From NCBI RefSeq assembly GCF_012844345.1, contig NZ_CP051625.1, positions 1,054,001 through 1,118,000 on the forward strand: a DNA stretch of 64,000 nucleotides, in the 5' to 3' direction. The notes beneath the pieces were generated by a model, which saw nothing but the letters and a program-made list of their open reading frames with translations, had not been told where the DNA came from and did not search any database. Made by a program: the position numbers and the translations under genes. This document shows positions 57,322 through 64,000 of the stretch, in pieces (within the stretch, counting starts at the first letter, position 1; each line of letters opens with the position of its first letter). This DNA is from Pseudomonas sp. gcc21. GTDB taxonomy: Bacteria; Pseudomonadota; Gammaproteobacteria; Pseudomonadales; Pseudomonadaceae.

Positions 57322-57379
57322 AAACCTTGGGGCGTCCTGCGGACGCCGTCGGGCCGAGGGCGACTCCCACAAAACCTTG
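57322..57379. repeat. REP-like element flanked by AAACCTTG direct repeats
   Basis: AAACCTTG occurs at 57322-57329 and 57372-57379. Between them are GGCGTCC-TGC-GGACGCC (57331-57347) and GGGCGACTCCCACA, which reads TGTGGGAGTCGCCC on the minus strand, close to the start of Pseudomonas REP sequences. It may be a small mobile repeat with an 8-bp target duplication. Confidence 0.5.
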
Positions 57380-57472
57380 AATCACTCTGTATATGGAGCC
57401 AGGGCTGAGCGCAGGCCTTTAACAACGCTAAACAGAACCAGTCTGCGGGAGGCCGGACTCCGGGCGATTCTG

Positions 57473-57488
57473 GCCGCCAGGCCAGCCT
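57473..57488. repeat. 16-bp block shared with 48591-48606
   Basis: GCCGCCAGGCCAGCCT is identical in both places. Here its flank completes the overlapping small palindromes CTGGCC-GCCA-GGCCAG and CCAGG-CCAG-CCTGG. It lies downstream of arfB. Confidence 0.45.
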
Positions 57489-57510
57489 GGGGCTTATCTG
57501 CACACAGACA

Positions 57511-57924
57511 CTAAATCTCCACCTTCCCCCGCAGTGCCTTGGCTCTACCTCTTGCCGTCTTGCTGTCCACCCGCCGTTTTTTCGACGCCTTGGTCGCCTT
57601 GGTGGGCCGCCGCTGTTTCTTGATTTCGACCGCGCCGTTGATCAGCTCAGCCAGCCTGGCGAAGGCATCCTCGCGATTTTGCTCCTGGGTTCGGTACTGC
57701 TGCGCCTTGAGCACGATCACCTTGTCCTTTGTAACACGCGAATCGGACAGCTCACGCAGTCTCTCCTTGAAAAAGTCCGGGAGGCTCGAGCTGTTTATAT
57801 CGAACCGCAGGTGAATCGCACTGGATACCTTGTTGACGTTCTGCCCGCCCGCGCCCTGGGAGCGAATGGCAGACACCTCCACCTCCGCCTCGTCGAGCTC
57901 GACACCGTAGAGCAGCTTGATCAT
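57511..57924 (-). CDS. arfB: Alternative ribosome-rescue factor ArfB
   Basis: Peptidyl-tRNA hydrolase that frees stalled ribosomes. It is 137 residues. The GGQ motif (26-28) lies in RSQGAGGQNVNKVSS, and the tail is Lys/Arg-rich (KKQRRPTKATKASKKRRVDSKT is broken only by a few polar residues), which enters the empty mRNA channel. It converges on the RIO kinase gene; REP-like repeats fill the gap. Confidence 0.95.
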   Translation of the reverse strand: MIKLLYGVELDEAEVEVSAIRSQGAGGQNVNKVSSAIHLRFDINSSSLPDFFKERLRELSDSRVTKDKVIVLKAQQYRTQEQNREDAFARLAELINGAVEIKKQRRPTKATKASKKRRVDSKTARGRAKALRGKVEI

Positions 57925-57989
57925 CAGGGTTTCTCCGTCAGGGCATACAGGATGGCTATACTGGCCATAGGTTAAAGGAGTACAACAAT

Positions 57990-59171
57990 ATGCACAAAAA
58001 CCTGCTGCCCGGCATGTTGATGATGTTGACCTTCACCGCAGTAGCCGAGCCGTCTGAAGACACTGACCTCCCCGATTGGACAATCGAACGTATCGACCCG
58101 CTTCATGAGCGCTTATCGCGCTGGGTAAACAACTCCTCACGCAGCATTGACGGCTATTTCGGAACCGACGAGCACGTCGCTGTGCGCAACCGTTCCTATC
58201 TACGCCTCAGTCAGGAACTCGAATGGGAAGAAAGCGAAGGCATCGACAACGACACCAGCATTCGCTTCAAACTTGACCTGCCTACCACCAAGGACAGGTT
58301 GCGACTGATTATCGAAAGTGATCCGGAAGAAACCCAGGGCACGCTCTCGGAGCAGCAGGCAAACCGGCTCGGCGCGGAGCAACCGGGCAGCGGCAACACC
58401 ATTCTCGGGCTGAGTCAGCTCGGTGGAGATGACAAGACTATTGGCTGGGAAACCAGCGCGGGTGCGGGTATCAAGTTTCGCTTCCCGTTGGATCCCTATG
58501 TTCGGCTCACCGCCGAGCGCCTGTGGGATGTCGGCGCTGGCCTCTGGCAACTGGAATCCTACAATCGCGCCTCATGGTTCAACAGTGACGGTTACCGGGT
58601 AAGAACCCGCTGGGATCTCGGCCGCCCGCTGGATGAAACGCAGCATTTACGCTTTATAACGCATGTTCAGTGGCAGGAAGATGAGGACACGCTGGAGTTT
58701 TCCGAATCCATCGAGCTGAACCAGATACTCGGCAAGCGCAGCGCCATCCGTTATGCGGGTATCGTGATCGGCAGCAGCCTGTCCCACACCCGCGTCGAAG
58801 ACTACGTATTGTTGGCCCAGTATCGCCGTAACCTGCACCGCGACATTCTCTTTGCCGATATCGTCCCCGAGCTGAGATTTCCCCGCGAGGCCAACTTTTC
58901 GCCGCGCTGGGGGCTGGTCTTGCGAGTCGAAATGTTCTTCCGTGGTGAGGTGGTAGATCGCAGGCAAGGTTCTGCGCGATCCCAGGCCGGGCGGAGCTAC
59001 TCACCGGAGCGCATTGAACAGGCTTTTGACACAGCACTGAGACGTCGCCCTGCGCCTGCATCACAACCCATAAGTTTGCCTGTCAGCAGCAACCGGTACG
59101 GGCCCATGGAGCACATCCCGCGGACCCAGGCGGATATGCTGGCCAACGCGCACCGTTTCGGCCAGCTATAG
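57990..59171 (+). CDS. Conserved exported protein, possibly outer-membrane beta-barrel
   Basis: I do not recognise this gene. It is 393 residues with a signal peptide ~1-19 (LLPGMLMMLTFTAVA). Alternating polar/hydrophobic strands (e.g. SYLRLSQELEWEE, SIRFKLDLP, YRVRTRWDLG, LRFITHVQW, RVEMFFRGE) suggest a beta-barrel or beta-rich periplasmic protein. A Gln/Arg/Pro-rich tail (~320-393) is probably disordered. It is flanked by arfB and the amidotransferase gene, neither informative about its role. Confidence 0.6.
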   Translation: MHKNLLPGMLMMLTFTAVAEPSEDTDLPDWTIERIDPLHERLSRWVNNSSRSIDGYFGTDEHVAVRNRSYLRLSQELEWEESEGIDNDTSIRFKLDLPTTKDRLRLIIESDPEETQGTLSEQQANRLGAEQPGSGNTILGLSQLGGDDKTIGWETSAGAGIKFRFPLDPYVRLTAERLWDVGAGLWQLESYNRASWFNSDGYRVRTRWDLGRPLDETQHLRFITHVQWQEDEDTLEFSESIELNQILGKRSAIRYAGIVIGSSLSHTRVEDYVLLAQYRRNLHRDILFADIVPELRFPREANFSPRWGLVLRVEMFFRGEVVDRRQGSARSQAGRSYSPERIEQAFDTALRRRPAPASQPISLPVSSNRYGPMEHIPRTQADMLANAHRFGQL

Positions 59172-59182
59172 TCGCGATGACA

Positions 59183-59908
59183 TCAGGCGTTGCGTCGCAA
59201 CACCGATGCCTCGTGCATGAAATTGACCATCCATTTGGTCATCAGCTCGCCATCCACGTCGGCGCTGAGCGAGGCGTTACCTGCACGCAGACGGACATCC
59301 GGAATAATTCCATGCCGTGACGCCATGAGATCCCGGGAATAATCCTTGGAGAACTCCGGGTGTCCCTGGATGCTGAGGAAATGGTCGTCGTATTGCACCA
59401 CGTAGTATTCGCAGAAATCGCTTTTCACCAGCACTTCGGCCTCGGCTGGCAGCTCGACGACCTGATCCTGGTGGCTGACAACCAGATCGAGTTTGTCCTG
59501 CCAGGGATCCATCCAGGTCTTACGTTGCACAACCTGGTTGAACGACACGCCAACGCCCCACCCTTTTTCCGATCGCTCGACCTCGCCGCCGAGGGCCCTG
59601 GCAATCAGTTGGTGCCCGAAGCAAATTCCAACCAGCGGTTTTTTTGCCTCCCATAGTTTGAGCAGGAAAGCCTCGAGCGCTTCGATCCAGGGCAGCGGAT
59701 CATAGACGCTGAACCGGCTGCCTGTGGTCAGATAGCCGTCGCATTCATCAATGGAAGCCGGCAGCTCGCCGTCATGGGCGCGGTAGATAACCACGTCAGA
59801 CGTCTGGATATGGTCCTCTAGCCGCTTCAGCAGCATGTCCGGATAATTGCCGTGGTCCGGTTGGAGAGTCTCGTTCACATCATCGCACTGCAAGATCCCG
59901 ATCTTCAC
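59183..59908 (-). CDS. Class I glutamine amidotransferase-like protein
   Basis: It is 241 residues with the nucleophile elbow GICFGHQLIARALGG (C96) and the His-Glu pair in QGHPEFS (H183, E185). It resembles the PuuD/YLR126C-like GMP-synthase-related amidotransferases. It probably hydrolyses a gamma-glutamyl or glutamine amide bond, exact substrate unknown. It is convergent with the beta-rich gene and lies downstream of katE on the same strand with a 136-base gap. Confidence 0.85.
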   Translation of the reverse strand: MKIGILQCDDVNETLQPDHGNYPDMLLKRLEDHIQTSDVVIYRAHDGELPASIDECDGYLTTGSRFSVYDPLPWIEALEAFLLKLWEAKKPLVGICFGHQLIARALGGEVERSEKGWGVGVSFNQVVQRKTWMDPWQDKLDLVVSHQDQVVELPAEAEVLVKSDFCEYYVVQYDDHFLSIQGHPEFSKDYSRDLMASRHGIIPDVRLRAGNASLSADVDGELMTKWMVNFMHEASVLRRNA

Positions 59909-59982
59909 GTTTTCCTCCCGTCAAATAACGCCCAGCAGAGGCCGCTGAGCTATCCCGATCATGAGCGGAGAACTTTGGGTTG

Positions 59983-60028
59983 GCAAGGAGTCCGCCCCGC
60001 CTCAAACCAAAGCGGGTCGACTCCTTGC
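59983..60028. repeat. Long imperfect hairpin between katE and the amidotransferase gene
   Basis: GCAAGGAGTC-CGCCCCGC (59983-60000) pairs with GCGGG-TC-GACTCCTTGC (60012-60028), with a bulge. It begins 17 bases past the katE stop. It lacks a T tract, so it is a terminator-like or REP-like element. Confidence 0.55.
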
Positions 60029-60044
60029 AAGGGGCTGGCGTGTC

Positions 60045-62177
60045 CTACGCTGGGATACTTTTAACTTTAGGTTCTCGGGCCCAAACTCGGTGTTTGCTCA
60101 TCGCTACGACGAGCTTGTCGCCAAGATCCTTGGCCGTTGGTGCGCTGATCAAGCCCTCATCGGCGTCCAGCCGCAGGTGGTTTGCCAAACTCCCGGCATC
60201 ACCACACAAGGCAATGGCCTTGAGATGTTTATAGGCTTCCAGCAGGTAATGTTGAGCTGTGCCGTTTGTTTTCATCGTTTCGACCGCGGCCGCTCCACCG
60301 GGTACGAATACCGCGTCGAAGGCAATTGACGGCAGGCCTTCCATCGAAGCGTCTGGCACCAGACTTTGACCTTGCGCGGTTTTCACCGGCGCAGCGGAGG
60401 GACCGATAAGCTTGGCCATCGCGCCTTCCTGCTCGAGCATCTTCATAATGAAACTGATATCAGACTCCTCGACGCCGTCGGCAATCAGGATAGCCACCTT
60501 GCGCGACTTGATGTTCCCCGCCAGCAAGTGAAGCTGGCTAAGTGCCGGCGACTCCTTCAGGCTCAGCGCGCGCGGCGCAACTGTCGGCCCGGCAGGCGCG
60601 GCAACGCCGATATTCTCCGCGACGCGCGTGGCCAGGGTGAGATCAATACTGGCCAGTATCTCGTTTACCTGACGTTCACGAATGAACATTCGCTCGACCT
60701 TGGACAGCTCGAAGCTGTAGGCCCCGATAATATGCTCCTTCTCCGGCTCGCTCATGCTGTTCCAGAACAGCGTGGCCTGGGAGAAGTGGTCACCAAAGGA
60801 TTCACTGCGATTGCGGATCTTGGTACCCGAAACGCGCTCCGGATAGGACTCGAAACCACCGCCACTTGGGGCCGGAGGCGCCTCCTTCGGCCAACCACCA
60901 TCGATCGAGTTGGGCTCGTAGGACGCGCGACCCTTGTTGATGGTCTGGCGATGCGGCGCGTCACGCTGGTTGTTGTGAAACGGGCACACCGGCCGGTTGA
61001 TCGGGATCTCGTTGAAGTTGGGTCCACCCAGGCGCAGCAGCTGCGTGTCGGTATAGGAGAACAGTCTGCCCTGCAGTAAGGGATCATTACTGAAGTCGAT
61101 ACCCGGAACCACGTGACCAATATGGAAAGCGGCCTGTTCGGTTTCGGCGAAGAAGTTGTCCGGATTGCGGTTGAGCGTCATCTTGCCGACGATGCGCACC
61201 GGCACCAGTTCTTCTGGGATGATCTTGGTTGCGTCCAGCAGATCGAAGTCGAACTTGTGCTCGTCTTCTTCAGGAACCACCTGAATACCCAGCTCATACT
61301 CCGGGTAGTCGCCCTTCTCGATGTCTTCCCAGAGCATACGACGGTTGAAGTCGGGATCCTTACCGGCCAGCTTTTGTGCTTCATCCCAGACCAGCGAATA
61401 GACACCCGATACAGGACGCCAGTGAAACTTGACGAAGACGCTCTTGCCCTGCGCATTGATCATGCGGAATGTGTGCACGCCAAAGCCCTGCATCGCACGG
61501 TAATGCACCGGCAGCGCGCGATCAGACATGGTCCACAGGACCATATGTGCCGATTCAGGAGTCAGTGACACAAAATCCCAGAAGGTGTCGTGGGCGGACT
61601 GACCGGTGGGAATCTCGTTGTGCGGCTCGGGTTTCACCGCGTGCACGAAGTCGGGAAACTTGATGGCGTCCTGGATAAAGAAGACCGGCATGTTGTTGCC
61701 CACCAGGTCGAAGTTGCCCTCATCGGTATAGAACTTGGTGGCGAAGCCGCGCACGTCGCGTACCGTGTCCGCTGAACCACGAGGCCCCTGCACAGTGGAA
61801 AAGCGCACGAAAACCGGGGTCTTTTTCGATGGATCGTTGAGAAAGTCAGCCTTGGTCAGGTCTGACAACGGCTCATAGACCTGAAAATAACCGTGGGCGG
61901 CAGAACCACGTGCGTGCACCACCCGCTCGGGAATGCGTTCATGATCAAAATGCGTGATTTTTTCACGCATGATGAAGTCTTCGAGAAGCGAGGGCCCGCG
62001 GTCACCCGCTTTAAGTGTGTTCTGGTTATCCGCGATTCGGGTGCCGGTATTGGTAGTCAGCGACCTATCGGTGGCGTCTTCACGGTAGGCTTCAAGCTGA
62101 TCGAGTTTGGTGCTGGTGTTGCTGCGGTCGGTTGTATCCGTGCCAGCCAGGTCGCTGCTGTTATTTTCGCGGGACAT
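60045..62177 (-). CDS. katE: Large-subunit monofunctional catalase (HPII type)
   Basis: 2 H2O2 to 2 H2O + O2, cytoplasm. It is 710 residues. The heme site has distal His H88 ([15 protein letters not shown]), Asn N161 ([13 protein letters not shown]) and proximal Tyr Y375 ([15 protein letters not shown]). The C-terminal ~170 residues (~545-710) form the DJ-1/glutamine-amidotransferase-like domain of large catalases ([26 protein letters not shown]). I chose ATG 62177, with GGAG 7-8 bases upstream; ATG 62189 has no ribosome site. A stationary-phase role is inferred. Confidence 0.97.
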   Translation of the reverse strand: MSRENNSSDLAGTDTTDRSNTSTKLDQLEAYREDATDRSLTTNTGTRIADNQNTLKAGDRGPSLLEDFIMREKITHFDHERIPERVVHARGSAAHGYFQVYEPLSDLTKADFLNDPSKKTPVFVRFSTVQGPRGSADTVRDVRGFATKFYTDEGNFDLVGNNMPVFFIQDAIKFPDFVHAVKPEPHNEIPTGQSAHDTFWDFVSLTPESAHMVLWTMSDRALPVHYRAMQGFGVHTFRMINAQGKSVFVKFHWRPVSGVYSLVWDEAQKLAGKDPDFNRRMLWEDIEKGDYPEYELGIQVVPEEDEHKFDFDLLDATKIIPEELVPVRIVGKMTLNRNPDNFFAETEQAAFHIGHVVPGIDFSNDPLLQGRLFSYTDTQLLRLGGPNFNEIPINRPVCPFHNNQRDAPHRQTINKGRASYEPNSIDGGWPKEAPPAPSGGGFESYPERVSGTKIRNRSESFGDHFSQATLFWNSMSEPEKEHIIGAYSFELSKVERMFIRERQVNEILASIDLTLATRVAENIGVAAPAGPTVAPRALSLKESPALSQLHLLAGNIKSRKVAILIADGVEESDISFIMKMLEQEGAMAKLIGPSAAPVKTAQGQSLVPDASMEGLPSIAFDAVFVPGGAAAVETMKTNGTAQHYLLEAYKHLKAIALCGDAGSLANHLRLDADEGLISAPTAKDLGDKLVVAMSKHRVWAREPKVKSIPA

Positions 62178-62332
62178 GTGCTTCTCCATACTGAATCAGA
62201 AGGGCCTCGCAGCGCTGATGTGTAACTGCAGAGGGTCTCAGTATCGGAGCCTGACATCAGTGTTTCGTTCGCCTGCTGTCAGTAAGGCTTTCGGTCCCTA
62301 TCAGCGGGATCGCCAGGCGACCCGGCCCGCTA

Positions 62333-62770
62333 TCATTCCCCGATATCCTCGTTCCATAGCGCCGGGTTTTCCGTAATGAAGCGCTGCATCAGTTCCACGC
62401 AATCGGAATCCTGTAGCACCTGCACCTCTACGCCACGCGAACGCAGCAGTTCCTCTTCACCCTGGAATGTCTGATTCTCGCCGATGATCACCTTCGGAAT
62501 GCCGTACAACAGAATCGCCCCGGTGCACATCGGGCATGGCGAGAGTGTGGTGTATAGCACGGCGTTAGCGTATACCGACGCAGGCTGGCGCCCGGCGTTC
62601 TCGAACGCGTCCATTTCCCCATGCAAAATGGCACTGCCCTGCTGAACGCGACGGTTGTGTCCGCGACCGATTATCTCCCCGTCATGAACGATAACCGAGC
62701 CAATGGGAATGCCACCCTCGGCCGCGCTGGCACGGGCTTCGTCGATAGCGCACTGCATGAATGGATCCAT
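62333..62770 (-). CDS. Cytosine deaminase-like nucleobase deaminase (yeast Fcy1-like)
   Basis: It is 145 residues. The zinc site has H50-x-E52 in ILHGEMDAFENAG and C79/C82 in SPCPMCTGAI. The rest follows yeast cytosine deaminase closely, including GGIPIGSVIV, GRGHNRRVQQGSA, YGIPKVIIGENQTF and the terminal EDIGE. This clearly differs from the large bacterial CodA. Deamination of cytosine to uracil is inferred from this similarity. I chose ATG 62770. It is downstream of no operon, and the AI-2E gene lies divergently. Confidence 0.85.
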   Translation of the reverse strand: MDPFMQCAIDEARASAAEGGIPIGSVIVHDGEIIGRGHNRRVQQGSAILHGEMDAFENAGRQPASVYANAVLYTTLSPCPMCTGAILLYGIPKVIIGENQTFQGEEELLRSRGVEVQVLQDSDCVELMQRFITENPALWNEDIGE

Positions 62771-63005
62771 GAATACTCCTGAGTTAAGTAATGCGGCCAA
62801 TATGACCGTAACCGGCGATCAAGCTAAGCGCATTATGCATTCGAACGCGTCCTTGCAAAGAGCGCATTTGGCAGCATCCTCTGTAGCTGACAGGGATTCC
62901 GCCTTATGATGACGCCCGCGCGTTTATGCCTGACGTGATTTTGCACAGCACGAAGGCTCGCGATGCAGCAGCAAAGCCTCTGGTACTCATTTGCAAGGAC
63001 TCTCG

Positions 63006-64000
63006 ATGCAACAGCAGTTCTCCTCCCAACCGACCTCTTTCACCGTCAGCCTGCATTGGCTGCTCGGCGCGGCCGCGCTGGTCGTGGTGCTTGGTGGCCT
63101 GAAAGCGATCAGCCACATCGTCACGCCTATCCTGTTGGCGGTATTTCTCGCCATCATCAGCGCCCCGCCACTGACCTGGATGCAGCGCAGGGGCGTTCCC
63201 GGGCCGGTTTCGATCCTGGTGCTGTTTTCCGTAGTGGGTTTCACCTTCTTTCTGCTATTCCTTGCGCTCAAAGGCGCTGCAGAAAGCATGGCGACCCAGG
63301 CACCGCTTTACCAGGCGCGTTTTAACGGCTGGATGCTGGATCTGCGTGGATTCATAGAGCAACGCGGTCTGCCGCCCGATCTGCTGCCACGGGAACTGTC
63401 GTTGCCCGCTACGCCTACTATCACCGGCGCGGCGCGAGACATAGCCGGCGGGCTCGGCCAGTTCACCGCCACCTCTCTGCTGGTGCTGCTGGCGTTCATG
63501 TTCTTGCTGCTGGAGGAACGCACCCTATCCGACAAACTCGACGCCGCTTTTCCTAACCGACGGCGGGCGCGTGTACGCGCGCGGCGTTTCCTGCGCTCGG
63601 TGTACCGTTATCTGTTGATCAAGACGGCAGCCAGCGCAGCGACAGGGCTGATAATAGGCGTTGGCCTGTTTGCAATCGGCGTCGACTTTCCGATCCTCTG
63701 GGGCATCGTCGCCGGCCTGCTGAACTTCATTCCCACCATCGGCTCGATCATCGCAGCGGTGCCGGCGGTCCTGATTGCGTTTCTCGGGCTTGGAATAGGC
63801 GAAGGCCTCGGCGTGCTTGGCCTTTATGTTGCGGTGAACACCCTTATCGGCAACATACTGGAACCACGCTTCATGGGCCGAAGCCTGGGGCTGTCGCCGT
63901 TGGTGGTGCTGGTGTCCCTACTGATATGGGGCTACGTATTCGGTCCGGTAGGAATGCTGCTATCAATACCCTTGACCATGGTGGCCAAACTGGCACTGGA
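63006..64000 (+). CDS. AI-2E family transporter, N-terminal part (cut by window edge)
   Basis: The frame is open to the end of the window; about 331 residues are seen. It has ~8 hydrophobic helices, an N-terminal triple, a soluble stretch (~85-150), and a C-terminal set with GIVAGLLNFIPTIGSIIAAVPA, the family-typical NFIPxxGxxxxxxP motif, and GNILEPRFMGRSLGLSPLVV. Members are permeases or Na+/H+ antiporter-like; the quorum-signal role is established only for some (TqsA). The name does not prove autoinducer transport. ATG 63006 is chosen; the 3' end is missing. Confidence 0.88.
   Translation, partial: MQQQFSSQPTSFTVSLHWLLGAAALVVVLGGLKAISHIVTPILLAVFLAIISAPPLTWMQRRGVPGPVSILVLFSVVGFTFFLLFLALKGAAESMATQAPLYQARFNGWMLDLRGFIEQRGLPPDLLPRELSLPATPTITGAARDIAGGLGQFTATSLLVLLAFMFLLLEERTLSDKLDAAFPNRRRARVRARRFLRSVYRYLLIKTAASAATGLIIGVGLFAIGVDFPILWGIVAGLLNFIPTIGSIIAAVPAVLIAFLGLGIGEGLGVLGLYVAVNTLIGNILEPRFMGRSLGLSPLVVLVSLLIWGYVFGPVGMLLSIPLTMVAKLAL

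Overview
The window looks like chromosomal DNA of a Pseudomonas-like gammaproteobacterium, probably a marine Halopseudomonas-type lineage. The evidence is the gene content and order. clpA-clpS-cspD-icd-nudJ-mnmA-hflD-purB-(roxA)-aceA follows the order I remember from the Pseudomonas aeruginosa PA2620-PA2634 region. ppsR/ppsA-rraA-crfX-cmpX-sigX-oprF follows PA1769-PA1777. The etfBA/etfD and lpxH-ppiB/glnS-cysS blocks are also pseudomonad-like. The species assignment is inference from remembered synteny, without any database search. I found no rRNA, tRNA, CRISPR array, prophage or complete insertion sequence; nearly everything is core metabolism and housekeeping.

Layout. 1-3.6 kb: end of an exonuclease III gene, then the ClpA/ClpS proteolysis pair and cold-shock-like cspD. 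3.6-15.6 kb: icd, a NUDIX/tRNA-thiolation/HflD/EamA run, purB, a coupled roxA / GNAT-fusion / secretin-like trio, aceA and a thioesterase. 15.6-22.4 kb: the oprF-sigX-cmpX-crfX envelope-stress cluster, then rraA-ppsA with the divergent regulator ppsR. 22.4-29 kb: a LysR regulator, a Fur-box-preceded TonB receptor, a 52-residue YqaE/Pmp3 peptide, a CopG-like copper protein, YkvA and a diguanylate cyclase. 28.7-35.5 kb: a complete SUF iron-sulfur operon (iscR-sufBCDSA-sufT-sufE) headed by IscR, with an IscR type-1-like site on its own promoter. 35.6-43.7 kb: aldehyde dehydrogenase, three-gene proton-translocating transhydrogenase pntAA-AB-B, AEC exporter, diiron-type hydrolase, Na+/alanine symporter. 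43.8-52.3 kb: cysS, glnS, ppiB, lpxH, etfBA and etfD. 52.5-64 kb: YkgJ protein, serine esterase, PhoD, RIO kinase, arfB, an unrecognised envelope protein, a glutamine amidotransferase, large catalase katE, a yeast-type cytosine deaminase and a truncated AI-2E transporter.

How parts fit together. icd and aceA are the two enzymes competing for isocitrate, and both are preceded by TGTAGT/ACTACA inverted repeats. These resemble the half-sites I recall for the KDPG-responsive regulator RccR. Their spacers differ by 11 bp, about one helical turn, and a HexR-like palindrome lies nearby. ppsA and pntAAABB supply PEP and NADPH in the same gluconeogenic setting. etfBA and etfD form the electron path from acyl-CoA oxidation to quinone, and the 4Fe-4S protein EtfD needs the Fe-S supply built by SUF. 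Intergenic regions at 48.3-48.6, 52.4-52.5, 57.3-57.5 and 60.0 kb carry short, hairpin-forming, partly dispersed repeats that the genes do not explain.

No wholly new multi-gene system is evident. The most unusual items are the paired isocitrate-branch-point operators, the SUF operon under IscR in a pseudomonad, the GNAT fusion/secretin-like trio and the intergenic repeat families.
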